A DNA stretch of 64,000 nt from Gordonia hankookensis (GTDB taxonomy: Bacteria; Actinomycetota; Actinomycetes; Mycobacteriales; Mycobacteriaceae). A program made the position numbers and the translations under genes. The notes under the pieces are model-generated. The model was not told the origin of the DNA. It made no database searches and worked only from the letters and a program-made list of their open reading frames with translations. Positions 54,127-63,361 of the stretch are shown one piece after another. Position 1 is the first letter of the stretch. Each line of letters starts with the position of its first letter. The DNA lies in contig NZ_JACWMS010000002.1 in the NCBI RefSeq assembly GCF_014673215.1, positions 372,001 to 436,000 of the forward strand, written 5' to 3'.

Positions 54127-54154
54127 TGTGTCCAAGTCAATCGACTTGGACACA
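54127..54154. promoter_or_regulatory. 28-bp palindrome upstream of first lipase
   Basis: Arms TGTGTCCAAGTC (54127-54138) and GACTTGGACACA (54143-54154) are perfect complements with a 4-nt centre. It lies 65 bp before the lipase start. A repressor operator or a hairpin in the leader; it could also end the ramB transcript. Confidence 0.65.
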
Positions 54155-54219
54155 GTCGTACGCTTCGGCCAGTGAGGAGGTCAACGGGGATTCCCCTCAC
54201 ACCCGAGAGGGAGTACGCC

Positions 54220-55644
54220 ATGAAGCGGAAACGCTCATACCTTGCGGCCCTTCGATTCCGGGGTGGCGTCGCCACCCTCGGGGCGGTCGCGGTGATCACC
54301 ACCGCCACCACGATGACCTACGCCGCGCCGGCCGCGGCCGAACCACCGAACATGCTGCCGGTCCCGTCCCAGGTGCCGCACGCCATCAACGGGGCGTTGC
54401 CGCCCCCACCCTTCCCGCGACTCGGCAGGATTCCACTGCGCGCACAGGCCAAGGGGTTCGACCACCGCACACTGGAGTTGCGCGAGGCCGCCCTGCCGTC
54501 GCCGACCGGGGACCCGATGTTCGATCGTTGGCCGACGAATCTCGCGGCGCTGGCACCGGGACAGATCATCGCCACCCGGGACGTGACGGCGACTGCCGCG
54601 CCGGTGGTGACCACTCCCATCCGGTTCGCGCGGTTGATCAAGTTCCGCAGCACCGATGCCACCGGTGCACCATCGTTCGGCACCGCGACGATCCTGGTAC
54701 CGCGCACGTCGCGCTCCACGTCGCGTCCGATCCTCGTCAACAATCTCCCCATCGATTCCCTCGGCACCGCGTGCGACCCGGGATACACTTTGGCACATGG
54801 TTTTTCGATAGCAACCAATGCCACTGATCTCATCCCGCCGACCACCCAGCTGGCCCTCTCTCATGGGTATGCCGTGCTCATTCCCGACCACCAGGGTCCA
54901 CGGATGGCATATGCGGAACCCGTCGTCGCGGGCCATGTCGTGCTCGACGCCATCCGAGCGGCGGGCAATCTCGATCGCCGTTCCTTCGGGGCATCGCGGA
55001 TCGCCATGACCGGTTACTCCGGCGGGGCGATAGCCACCAACGGCGCGACGAAGCTGCTGGCAGGCTACGCCCCGGAGCTGATCGGCCGCGTCGTCGGCGC
55101 GGCGCTCGGTGGGGTACCCGCCGATTTCCGCATGCTCGTCGGCAGCATGAACGCCAATCTCGCCACCGGCCTCTTCCATGCCGCCACCTTCGGCATCGCA
55201 CGCGAGCGAACCGAGATCCTGCCGATGGCAAATGATTTCGCGCAGTGGCTGGCCACGTCGCCGCTGAAGAACGTGTGCACGATCCCTGCCGCTCTCGCGG
55301 GCCAGACATTCTGGCCGATGCAACTCCTGTCGAACAACCCGGATCCGTTCCACTCACCGGTTGCCGAGCACATCTACCGGGTGACCAAGATGGCCGACAT
55401 CAAATCGGCTGTCCCCCTGTATATCTACCACGGAACGTACGAGTGGTGGATTCCGGCGGCGGGCGCCCGGAGCCTGTATCGGGAGCAATGCCTGCTGGGT
55501 GCACGGGCGACGTACCGCGAGGTGTTCGGCGAGCATGTCAGCGCCGCCGTGTTGGGATTCCCGGCCGCCGCGCAGTGGCTCGATCGCCGATTACGCGGAA
55601 TCCCTGCCGGTGACGAATGTGGCGAAGCACGCGGCCCCCGGTGA
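54220..55644 (+). CDS. Secreted lipase, LIP family
   Basis: A 474-residue secretory lipase of the LIP family (related to Candida lipase A). The signal peptide runs from KRKRSYLAALRF through a hydrophobic stretch to PAAAEPP. The nucleophile is in MTGYSGGAIAT, with a second region YIYHGTYEWWIPAAGA holding the acid region and the His in FGEHVSA. ATG 54220 has GAGAGGGAG upstream. A homologous gene follows, so this is a tandem duplication. Confidence 0.88.
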   Translation: MKRKRSYLAALRFRGGVATLGAVAVITTATTMTYAAPAAAEPPNMLPVPSQVPHAINGALPPPPFPRLGRIPLRAQAKGFDHRTLELREAALPSPTGDPMFDRWPTNLAALAPGQIIATRDVTATAAPVVTTPIRFARLIKFRSTDATGAPSFGTATILVPRTSRSTSRPILVNNLPIDSLGTACDPGYTLAHGFSIATNATDLIPPTTQLALSHGYAVLIPDHQGPRMAYAEPVVAGHVVLDAIRAAGNLDRRSFGASRIAMTGYSGGAIATNGATKLLAGYAPELIGRVVGAALGGVPADFRMLVGSMNANLATGLFHAATFGIARERTEILPMANDFAQWLATSPLKNVCTIPAALAGQTFWPMQLLSNNPDPFHSPVAEHIYRVTKMADIKSAVPLYIYHGTYEWWIPAAGARSLYREQCLLGARATYREVFGEHVSAAVLGFPAAAQWLDRRLRGIPAGDECGEARGPR

Positions 55645-55800
55645 CCTCCGGACGGGCAACCGAACCGCATTCGGATTCCGCGCGCGGGCACGCACCCCGA
55701 CCCCTAGGATCATCGGAGATGAATACGCGAGTCAGGGTGCGGCGGTGGTGACCACCGTCGGCCGATCCCGAATCGCCCGCAGCAGTACGAGGAGTGAGCG

Positions 55801-57204
55801 ATGCCGGCGATGAACGGATGGGGACGAGTCCTGCGACGCACACTGACGGGCGCGATGGCGGCAGTCACGGTCATGTGCGCGACGGCGGCCACCGCGACCG
55901 CCGATCCGCCGAACATGTCGCCGGTGCCCGCCCAGATCCCGCGCGACATCGAGGACAGCGTTCCGGCGCCGACACTCCCGAACCTGTCGCGCATCCCCTT
56001 GCGCGCGCAGACCCCCGGCGCCACCAAGCAACTCCAAGAGCTGCGGGAAGCGATCATGCCGTCGCCGACCGGTGACGACTTCTTCGACCTCTGGCCGGGC
56101 GATCTCGCACGACACCGGCCCGGTGACATACTCCGCAGTCGTTCGGTCGCCAAGGTGGCGGCGCCGCTCCTCGAGGTCCGTGTCGGTTATGCGCGACAGA
56201 TCAAGTTCCGGACCGTCGATGCCCAGAACAGGCCGTTGTTCGCCACCGCAACCCTTTTCGTGCCGCCCACGCCGTGGCAGGGACGCGGTGCCCGTCCAGT
56301 GGTGGTGAACAACCCACCGATCGTCGCGCTGGGCACGCGATGCACGACGGGTTACACCTTCGCGCACGGCAAGAGCGGCGACACCAACAACACCGATCTG
56401 CGCCCGGAGACCACCCAGGAGTCACTCGCCAGGGGCTATGCCGTGATCGTGCCCGATCACACCGGGGCCAGGATGGCGTATGCGGAACCGTACGTCGCGG
56501 CGCACGTCGTCCTCGACGCGGTCCGCGCAGCCGCGTCCTTCGATCGGACGAACTTCGGCGCAGGCCCCATCGCGATGCTCGGCTACTCGGGCGGGGCCAT
56601 CGCCACGAACGCGACGGCGAAGCTGGTGTCCACGTACGCGCCCGAACTGGTGAACCGGTTCGTCGGTGCCGCGATCGGTGGGGTGCCCGCCGACTACCGG
56701 ACACTGGCCGGATCGATGAACGCGAACCTCGCATCCGGCGTGTTCCATGCGGCAGTCCTGGGGATCGCCCGAGAGCGTCCCGAACTCCTGCCGATGGCGA
56801 ACAACCTGGCCCGGCAGCTCGCCACCAACGACATGCTGAAGAATCTGTGCACCGGGACGATGGGCTACTTCGGCTTCACCTTCGCGCCCACCCAGATCCT
56901 GTCCACCGATCCGGACCCGTTCCGCTCGCCCGTCGCCGAACGCATCTTCGACATCACCGCGATGAGCGGCGACAAGGCCACGATGCCGATCTACATCTAC
57001 CACGGCGCACAGGAATGGTGGATTCCTGCGAGCCAGGCGCGCGCACTGTTCGCCGAACAATGCCGGCTGGGCGCCAACGCGAGCTACCGCGAGTATCCCG
57101 GGGAGCACATGACGACGGTGTTCGTCGGGTTCCGTGACGCGATGAACTGGCTCGACGACCGGCTGTCCGGTCACCGGCCGGTCAGTCAGTGTCCACGCCG
57201 ATGA
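55801..57204 (+). CDS. Secreted lipase, LIP family (tandem paralogue)
   Basis: A 467-residue paralogue of the preceding lipase. Signal peptide AAVTVMCATAATATADPPNM, nucleophile in MLGYSGGAIATN, YIYHGAQEWWIPASQARALF and the His in YPGEHMTTV. AGGAG lies upstream of ATG 55801. The 156-bp gap from the first lipase lacks the palindrome and CRP-like site, so it may be read through or have its own promoter. Confidence 0.88.
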   Translation: MPAMNGWGRVLRRTLTGAMAAVTVMCATAATATADPPNMSPVPAQIPRDIEDSVPAPTLPNLSRIPLRAQTPGATKQLQELREAIMPSPTGDDFFDLWPGDLARHRPGDILRSRSVAKVAAPLLEVRVGYARQIKFRTVDAQNRPLFATATLFVPPTPWQGRGARPVVVNNPPIVALGTRCTTGYTFAHGKSGDTNNTDLRPETTQESLARGYAVIVPDHTGARMAYAEPYVAAHVVLDAVRAAASFDRTNFGAGPIAMLGYSGGAIATNATAKLVSTYAPELVNRFVGAAIGGVPADYRTLAGSMNANLASGVFHAAVLGIARERPELLPMANNLARQLATNDMLKNLCTGTMGYFGFTFAPTQILSTDPDPFRSPVAERIFDITAMSGDKATMPIYIYHGAQEWWIPASQARALFAEQCRLGANASYREYPGEHMTTVFVGFRDAMNWLDDRLSGHRPVSQCPRR

Positions 57205-57231
57205 CCCGGGACACCGCACGTCGGCTGCAGA

Positions 57232-57699
57232 TCAGTAGACGAGGACCCGGACGTTCTCCGCGACGCATGCCGGCTTCTCGACGCCCTCGATCTCGATCGT
57301 GTTCTTGACGACCATGTTGACGCCCGCCGGTGTCTCGTCGATCGAGGTGATCACGGCATTCGAACGGATTCGGGAGCCGACCTTCACCGGGTTGGGAAAA
57401 CGCACCTTGTTCGCGCCGTAGTTGATGACCAGTTTCGGACCCTCGACGGTGAAGATGCCGCCGGCCAGCACCGGGAGCAGGGACAGCGTCAGGTAGCCGT
57501 GCGCGATCGTCGCACCGAACGGGCCGTCCTTCGCACGTTCCGGATCCACGTGGATCCACTGATGGTCGCCGGTCGCCTCGGCGAAGGCGTCGACACGGTC
57601 CTGAGTGATCTCCAGCCATTCGCCGGAACCCAGATCCTCGCCGATCGCGGCCTTCATTTCGTCGACACTGGTGAACGTTCGCTGTGTGGTGCTCGTCAT
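57232..57699 (-). CDS. MaoC-like enoyl-CoA hydratase
   Basis: A 155-residue hot-dog fold hydratase adding water to 2-enoyl-CoA with R stereochemistry. The hydratase motif is clear: AFAEATGDHQWIHVDPERA, then GPFGATIAHGYLTLSLLP with the catalytic Asp and His. Length equals the single-domain MaoC/HtdZ-like proteins of mycobacteria. Divergent from the CMD gene, with 26 bp between them. Confidence 0.9.
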   Translation of the reverse strand: MTSTTQRTFTSVDEMKAAIGEDLGSGEWLEITQDRVDAFAEATGDHQWIHVDPERAKDGPFGATIAHGYLTLSLLPVLAGGIFTVEGPKLVINYGANKVRFPNPVKVGSRIRSNAVITSIDETPAGVNMVVKNTIEIEGVEKPACVAENVRVLVY

Positions 57700-57725
57700 A
57701 GTTTCGGTAGTCTACCGTGGGCGTC

Positions 57726-58292
57726 ATGAGCACTCCCCACGTCGCGCCCGACGACATCGGCACGCCCCGCGTCGCCCCCGGCGGTCTCCGTGAACTCGGC
57801 CCGATCAACTGGGTGTTCGCCCGCGGCGCGGCCCGGGTGATCGGTGTCGACAACGCACGCATCTTCTCCACGCTGGGCCGGGCCAAGGGCCTGTTCCGCG
57901 CCTGGCTGCATTTCGGCGGGCGGCTGATGCCGTTCGGCGCCCTGTCGCGCAAGGAATCCGAGATGATCATCATCCGGGTCGCACACCTGCGCGACTGCGA
58001 TTACGAGCTCGACCACCATCGACGGCTGGGGGCTCGGGCGGGCGTCAGGGGTGAGATCTTCGATCGGGTGCTGGAAGGCCCGGAAGCGGGTTGGGGCGAT
58101 CGCGAGCGGGCGCTGCTGCAGGCCACCGATGAGCTCGTCACGGCAAAGGACATCAGCGACAACACGTGGTCGGCCCTGCGCCGCCACCTCGATGACGGCA
58201 AACTGATCGCGTTCGTCCTGCTCGTCGGACAATACGACATGCTCGCGACCACCATCGGCACCCTGCGGGTCCAGCGGGACACCCGGGTCTGA
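57726..58292 (+). CDS. Carboxymuconolactone decarboxylase family protein
   Basis: A 188-residue AhpD-like protein. The CMD helix is seen around ALSRKESEMIIIRVAHLRDC with DYELDHHRRLG. Only one Cys is present (RDCDYE), not the CxxC of AhpD, so peroxidase activity is doubtful. ATG 57726 or 57717 may start it. A methyltransferase gene follows after 22 nt. Confidence 0.8.
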   Translation: MSTPHVAPDDIGTPRVAPGGLRELGPINWVFARGAARVIGVDNARIFSTLGRAKGLFRAWLHFGGRLMPFGALSRKESEMIIIRVAHLRDCDYELDHHRRLGARAGVRGEIFDRVLEGPEAGWGDRERALLQATDELVTAKDISDNTWSALRRHLDDGKLIAFVLLVGQYDMLATTIGTLRVQRDTRV

Positions 58293-58314
58293 TCCACACC
58301 ATTGCGGGGGCGAC

Positions 58315-58983
58315 ATGGATTCGATCGCGCAGCAGTTGATGCGCAACACGGTGTTCTCCCATGTGTACGAACAACTCTGGCGACCTGTGTTCACCCGGCT
58401 GTTCAGCCTCGGCGGGTCCGGAACCGCCGATTTCGACACAGCGCTGTCCGCTTACCTGTCGAGGCCCGGCGATCGACTGATGCTCGACGTCGCCTGCGGC
58501 CCCGGCAATTACACGCGCCGATTCGCCGACGGCCTGAGCGGCGACGGCCGATGCATCGGGATCGACTTCTCTCCGTCGATGCTGGCCAAGGCGACCCGGA
58601 CCAACGCCACTGAGCGCGCGAGTTATGTCCGGGCCGATGCGCACTCGATCCCGTTTGCGGACAACACCTTCGACACCGTCACGTGCCTGGCGGCGCTCTA
58701 CCTCATTCCTGATCCGCTGCCCGTGGTCGACGAGCTGCTCCGGGTCACGCGCCCCGGGGGCGAGGTGGTCATCTTCACGTCCGTACGGACCGATCTCACC
58801 TCGGTGCCGGGTGTCCGCGAGATCGCGGGGATGTCGGGCTATCGGATCTTCGGCAGGCACGAGATCGTCGAGCGACTGCATGCGGCAGGCGCCGAGCACG
58901 TCGAGCAGACCATCACGGGCCAGGGCCAGTACGTGCTCGCGACCAAGGCGCACCGACGTCTCGCCGTTCAGAAGTCCCGATAG
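58315..58983 (+). CDS. Class I SAM-dependent methyltransferase
   Basis: A 222-residue methyltransferase of the UbiE/type 11 kind. Motif I LMLDVACGPGNYTRRF, CIGIDFSPSMLAKA, RADAHSIPFADNTFDTVTCL and VTRPGGEVVIFTSV are in order. Substrate unknown. SD GGGGG upstream of ATG 58315. Its end overlaps the convergent glycosylase gene by 16 nt. Confidence 0.86.
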   Translation: MDSIAQQLMRNTVFSHVYEQLWRPVFTRLFSLGGSGTADFDTALSAYLSRPGDRLMLDVACGPGNYTRRFADGLSGDGRCIGIDFSPSMLAKATRTNATERASYVRADAHSIPFADNTFDTVTCLAALYLIPDPLPVVDELLRVTRPGGEVVIFTSVRTDLTSVPGVREIAGMSGYRIFGRHEIVERLHAAGAEHVEQTITGQGQYVLATKAHRRLAVQKSR

Positions 58984-59852
58984 TCCCGCACCGTCATGCG
59001 CGGCCCGCGCCGCTGCGGCCGCGGGCCGTGGAGTTCGATCATCCGGATGATCCGCTGGCGTTGCCCCGCATAGGGTTCGAGCAGTTCGAGCATGCCGTCG
59101 TCGTCGACGGGTTCGCCGATCAAGGCCTGCCCCACCAGCGACGGGATGTGGTAATCGCCCACGTTGACCACGTCGGTGTCGCCGACTGCGCGCGCGCGTG
59201 TCTCCGCCTCGGTCCATCGGCCCACGCCACGGAGCAATCGAAGACGATCGGGATGGCGTTCCACGTCCATCGAGGTCGCACCACGGATGGTGCGCATCCG
59301 CACCGGCTCGATGCCGCTGCGATGCCACTCCCAACTCGGAATCTGCGCCCACGTCGGCTGCGGCGGCGGCACCCGCATGGTGTCCGGCACCGGGCCCGGA
59401 GCGCGCTCTCCGTAGCGCCGCAACAGGTATCGCCACGCCCGCCACGCCTCGGTACCGACGACCTTCTGCTCGAGGATGGCAGGCACCAGCGCCTCCCACA
59501 CCCGGTCGGTGCGCCCCATCCGCAGACCATCGGATTGCCGAACCAGGCGTTCGACGACGTGGTCGCGCGGCGTCAGCGCACTCGGATCATCTTGTGCACC
59601 AAGGAAATCCGGCATCTGGTCGAGGAGCCACGCGGCCCCCGCCCCCCACGCGCGTCCCGTGACCGTCGTACCGTCGAAACCGACCGCCAGGGTGCCCGGA
59701 CCGTCGGGAGTGTGGACCGCGCGCCAGACCGAACCGTCCCGGCCGTAGACAAAGGCGGGATCGCCGCTGCCGCGGCGAAGATGCCCCACCGTCGCACGGA
59801 TGTCGAGCGAATGCCCCGGAGCCCATTCGCGGGTGCGCTCGCTCATGCTCAC
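58968..59852 (-). CDS. DNA-3-methyladenine glycosylase II-like protein (AlkA family)
   Basis: A 294-residue HhH-GPD glycosylase that would excise alkylated bases. The helix-hairpin-helix and GPD region is LLRGVGRWTEAETRARAVGD, followed by the catalytic Asp region DTDVVNVGDYHIPSLV. The N-terminal half lacks the Ada-like part of E. coli AlkA. In-frame ATGs at 59852 and 59846 are both possible starts. Confidence 0.86.
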   Translation of the reverse strand: MSMSERTREWAPGHSLDIRATVGHLRRGSGDPAFVYGRDGSVWRAVHTPDGPGTLAVGFDGTTVTGRAWGAGAAWLLDQMPDFLGAQDDPSALTPRDHVVERLVRQSDGLRMGRTDRVWEALVPAILEQKVVGTEAWRAWRYLLRRYGERAPGPVPDTMRVPPPQPTWAQIPSWEWHRSGIEPVRMRTIRGATSMDVERHPDRLRLLRGVGRWTEAETRARAVGDTDVVNVGDYHIPSLVGQALIGEPVDDDGMLELLEPYAGQRQRIIRMIELHGPRPQRRGPRMTVRDYRDF

Positions 59853-59908
59853 GGCGATTCCGTAGCAGTAGTCCGCTGCCGGCGCGGACTACTGCTACGC
59901 ATCAGGAC

Positions 59909-61294
59909 TCAGAGGTTGATCATGTGGCCGATCGCGCCATGGAACGTCTCTTGCATCGCCTCCGACAACGTCGGGTGGGTGTGCACGTTGCGCGCGAGTT
60001 CCTTGGCGGTCAGGTCCCACTTGTGGGCCAGTGTCATCTCCGGGAGCATCTCGGAGACGTTGTCGCCCACCAGATGACCACCGAGCAGCTCGTCGGTGTC
60101 GGCGTTGGTGAGCAGCTTGGCGAATCCGGCGGTCTCGCCGAGGCCCTGGGCCTTGCCGTTCGCGCTGAACGGGAACGTGGTGGCCTTGACGTTGTAGCCC
60201 TCGTCCTTCGCCTGCGCCTCGGTCAGCCCGAACGACGCGACCTGTGGCTGGCAGAACGTGGCGCGCGGCATGAACCGGTAGTCGCCGAGCGTCATCGTCT
60301 CCGCACCGGCCATCACTTCGGCGGCCACCACACCCTGCGCCTCGGCGACATGGGCGAGCATCAACTTCGCGGTGACGTCGCCGATGGCATAGATGTTGTC
60401 GACGTTGGTCCGCATGAAGTCGTCGATGGCGATGGCACCGCGGTCGGTCAGCTCGACACCGGTGTTCTCCAGACCGAAGCCCTCCACGCGCGGGGCGAAC
60501 CCGACAGACATCAGGACCTTGTCGACGGTGATCTCGCCGTCGTTGTCCTTGGCGTCCTTGTAGCTCACGGTGACACTGTCGCCGTTGTCGGTGACGGTCT
60601 GCACCTTGGTGGAGGTCAGGACCTTGACCCCGAGCTTCTTGTATTCCTTCGCGATGGCCTTGGACGCGTCGGCGTCCTCGTTCGGCAGCACGCGATCGAG
60701 GAACTCGACGATGGTGACGTCGACACCGTAGTTGGCGAGCACGTAGCCGAACTCCATGCCGATGGCGCCTGCGCCGACGATCACGATCGACTTCGGCAGC
60801 TCACGGGTGAGGATCTGGGTCTCATAGGTGACCACATTGTCCGAGAGCTCGACACCGGGCAGCAGCTTCACGGTGGAGCCGGTGTTGATGATGACGTTGT
60901 CGAAGGTGATCTCACGATCTCCCACGACGATCGTCTTCGCGTCCTTGAACTTCCCGTACCCGTCGATCTCGGTGATCTTGTTCTTCTTCATCAGGAAGTG
61001 GACGCCCTTGACGATCCCGTCCGACACCTTGCGGCTTCGGTCGAATGCCGCGCCGAAATCGAACGACACGTCGCCGGACATACCGAACGTCTTCGCCTGA
61101 TGGTTGAAGATGTGGGCCAACTCGGCGTTCCGCAGAAGCGCCTTGGACGGGATACATCCGACGTTGAGACAGACGCCGCCCCAGTACTTCTCTTCGATGA
61201 CGGCGGTTTTCATGCCCAGCTGGGCAGACCGGATCGCGGCCACGTACCCACCTGGACCTGCACCCAGGACAACTGTTTGAAAGTGTTCAGACAC
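59909..61294 (-). CDS. lpdC: Dihydrolipoamide dehydrogenase
   Basis: The E3 flavoenzyme of 2-oxo acid dehydrogenase complexes; in mycobacteria it also supports peroxide defence. The 461-residue protein has [20 protein letters not shown], the redox disulfide in [56 protein letters not shown] and the catalytic His in [15 protein letters not shown] 61294 is chosen because it gives [10 protein letters not shown]; an extended frame upstream is non-homologous. Confidence 0.96.
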   Translation of the reverse strand: MSEHFQTVVLGAGPGGYVAAIRSAQLGMKTAVIEEKYWGGVCLNVGCIPSKALLRNAELAHIFNHQAKTFGMSGDVSFDFGAAFDRSRKVSDGIVKGVHFLMKKNKITEIDGYGKFKDAKTIVVGDREITFDNVIINTGSTVKLLPGVELSDNVVTYETQILTRELPKSIVIVGAGAIGMEFGYVLANYGVDVTIVEFLDRVLPNEDADASKAIAKEYKKLGVKVLTSTKVQTVTDNGDSVTVSYKDAKDNDGEITVDKVLMSVGFAPRVEGFGLENTGVELTDRGAIAIDDFMRTNVDNIYAIGDVTAKLMLAHVAEAQGVVAAEVMAGAETMTLGDYRFMPRATFCQPQVASFGLTEAQAKDEGYNVKATTFPFSANGKAQGLGETAGFAKLLTNADTDELLGGHLVGDNVSEMLPEMTLAHKWDLTAKELARNVHTHPTLSEAMQETFHGAIGHMINL

Positions 61295-61377
61295 GTCTGC
61301 CAGCCTACGTCGCACCATGTCGCGGCCGCAGGGCGTCCCCATACCGAGCGGTAACCTTCCCACCCTCCGGGAGCATT

Positions 61378-61405
61378 TCAATCATTGATTGAATCACTGA
61401 TTGAG
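61378..61405. promoter_or_regulatory. Candidate TetR operator in the lpdC-TetR gap
   Basis: TCAATCATTGATTGA (61378-61392) is a perfect 15-bp palindrome. It overlaps a second, TGATTGAATCA (61386-61396), and a further TGATTGA half follows at 61399-61405. Lies 20 bp before the TetR gene start, so it is a likely autoregulatory site. Confidence 0.68.
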
Positions 61406-61424
61406 TTGTGCTTCCATCGACAGC

Positions 61425-62054
61425 ATGCCCGCGCCGACAGCAACCCATCGCGGTGAACCGACCCGAACGGCACTCCTCACCGCGGCCGAGTCGTTGTTCC
61501 TCACCGACGGGTACGAGCAGGTGTCGGTGCGTGCCATCTGCGCAGCGGCCGACGCGAACCCGGCAGCTGTCCACTACCACTTCGGTTCCAAGGATCGACT
61601 TGCCGTCGAACTCCTCGAGGACCGGCTGGCGCCACGCTGGGCCGACCCGCTAGACCGGTTCGACCCCGCGACCTCCGACCTCACCGAACTGGTCGACCTG
61701 ATCCTGGCGCCCTTCGTCGACATCCAGGACGACCCGGTCGGCCGCCTACATCTTCGGCTGCTGGCGCGTTTCGTCCTCACGCATCCACAGGCCACCTGGA
61801 CTCGCCCATGGTTTCAGCTCGACCGCTGGTCCGGGGTACTCGTACAGCTGATCGACGGCATCTCCGACGACGACGCGTGCCGTCGGTGGGGACTCGCGTT
61901 CCAGCTCGTACTCACCCAATTCGGCGGTGAGCAACCACTGTCTCCCGCAGCCACCGCGGCACTCGCGGACTTCGTCGTCGCCGGACTCGCCGAGCCCCCT
62001 CGCACATCGCCACGTACAGCCCCACCCGCAGCCCAGCCCAAGGAGAACTCATGA
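61425..62054 (+). CDS. TetR-family transcriptional regulator
   Basis: A 209-residue regulator with helix-turn-helix SVRAICAAADANPAAVHYHF at about residues 33-52 and a Pro-rich C-terminus. The stop overlaps the ATG of the Old Yellow Enzyme gene (ATGA), so the two form an operon. The palindromes directly upstream are probable binding sites. Confidence 0.87.
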   Translation: MPAPTATHRGEPTRTALLTAAESLFLTDGYEQVSVRAICAAADANPAAVHYHFGSKDRLAVELLEDRLAPRWADPLDRFDPATSDLTELVDLILAPFVDIQDDPVGRLHLRLLARFVLTHPQATWTRPWFQLDRWSGVLVQLIDGISDDDACRRWGLAFQLVLTQFGGEQPLSPAATAALADFVVAGLAEPPRTSPRTAPPAAQPKENS

Positions 62055-63325
62055 CCGCACCCGATCCCTTCACCCCGGCCCGCCTCGGCCCGCTCACGCT
62101 GCGCAATCGCCTGATCAAGTGCGCGACCTTCGAGGGCGCCACCCCCGACGCGCTGGTGACCGACGACCTCGTCGAGTTCCACCGTGAGGTCGCCGCGGGC
62201 GGCGTCGCGATGAGCACGGTGGCCTACTGCGCCGTGGCCCCCGAAGGCCGGACCGACCGACATCAGATCTGGCTGCGAGACGAGGCGATGCCGGGTCTCC
62301 GACGGCTCACCGACGCCATCCACTCCGAAGGCGCCATGGCCGCCGCACAGCTCGGACACGCGGGTCCGGTGGCGAACTCGGTGTCCAATCGCAAGAAGGC
62401 GCTCGGCCCCTCCCACATCCCGGCACCGATGGGCATGTCCGTCACCCAGAAGCTCGACGCCGACGGGATCACCGCGATGCTGGTCACCTTTCGTCGAGCG
62501 GCCCGCATCGCGGTCGACTCGGGGTTCGACGGACTCGAGATCCATTGCGGCCACAACTACCTGATCAGTAGCTTCCTGTCCCCGCTGCTCAATCACCGCC
62601 ACGACGGCTACGGCGGCTCCCTGGTCAACCGTGCCCGGTTCGCCCGCGAGGTCGTCGAAGTGGTGCGCGACGAGGTGGGCGACGAGGCCGCGGTCTGGGC
62701 CAAGCTCAACATGTTCGACGGTGTGGGACGCGTCGATTCGGACCGCTCGCCGCGGTCCCGGCGCCGCCGCGGCTCCGGTCATGGTGGACGCCTGCACGGC
62801 TTCAACATCGACGAGGCGTGTGCCGTGGCGCAACTCCTCGAGTCCGACGGCCACCTCGACGCGATCGAGCCCACCGCAGGCAGTTCACTGCTCAACCCGA
62901 TGTACCTCTTCCACGGCGACGCGCCCCGCGACGAGTTCGCCGACGCGTTCCGCGGCGCGATGCGCGCCGGGCTGAAGGCGATGGGCCCGATCTTCCTCAA
63001 GCATTACGAGTATCACGACGCGTATCTGCTCCCCCTCGCACGACAGCTCCGCGCTGCGGTGCGAATGCCCCTGATCCTGTTGGGCGGCATCACCGATCGA
63101 TCCTCGATGGAACTGGCACTCGCGGAGGGCTTCGACTTCGTGGCGATGGGCCGGGCCCTGCTGCGCGAACCGGACCTGCCGCTGCGCATCCAGGCCGACC
63201 CGTCCACGACGTCGCGCTGTGTGCACTGCAATCTGTGCATGCCGACCATCTACAGTCACACCCGCTGCCCGATCCGGGCGGGCGAGGTGCCCGATCCGCT
63301 CGCGGTCGAGGCCGCCGCACGGTGA
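62051..63325 (+). CDS. NADH:flavin oxidoreductase (Old Yellow Enzyme family) with an internal insertion
   Basis: A 424-residue FMN-dependent ene-reductase-like protein. It shows TLRNRLIKCATFEGATPDAL, AAQLGHAGPVANSV, the active-site pair in EIHCGHNYLISSFLSPLLNH, KLNMFDGV, DFVAMGRALLREPDL and the Cys-rich end RCVHCNLCMPTIY. Between KLNMFDGV and GFNIDEACAV there are about 24 extra residues, very Arg/Ser/Gly-rich, where homologues have only a short loop. This insertion contains a degenerate copy of the 36-bp repeat. Function of the enzyme is unknown; the insertion may or may not be tolerated. Confidence 0.87.
   Translation: MTAPDPFTPARLGPLTLRNRLIKCATFEGATPDALVTDDLVEFHREVAAGGVAMSTVAYCAVAPEGRTDRHQIWLRDEAMPGLRRLTDAIHSEGAMAAAQLGHAGPVANSVSNRKKALGPSHIPAPMGMSVTQKLDADGITAMLVTFRRAARIAVDSGFDGLEIHCGHNYLISSFLSPLLNHRHDGYGGSLVNRARFAREVVEVVRDEVGDEAAVWAKLNMFDGVGRVDSDRSPRSRRRRGSGHGGRLHGFNIDEACAVAQLLESDGHLDAIEPTAGSSLLNPMYLFHGDAPRDEFADAFRGAMRAGLKAMGPIFLKHYEYHDAYLLPLARQLRAAVRMPLILLGGITDRSSMELALAEGFDFVAMGRALLREPDLPLRIQADPSTTSRCVHCNLCMPTIYSHTRCPIRAGEVPDPLAVEAAAR
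62732..62767 (-). repeat. Degenerate single unit of the 36-bp repeat within the OYE gene
   Basis: Reverse-complement copy of the unit found in recQ, differing at 5 of 36 positions by my count. It begins GTCGATTCGG and ends CCCGGCGCCGC on the plus strand. It is read in the opposite orientation here, encoding VDSDRSPRSRRR, and keeps the frame open. Confidence 0.75.
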
Positions 63326-63361
63326 TCGGAAACGTCGGTTCCGGCCTGGATCGGTCGTGCG

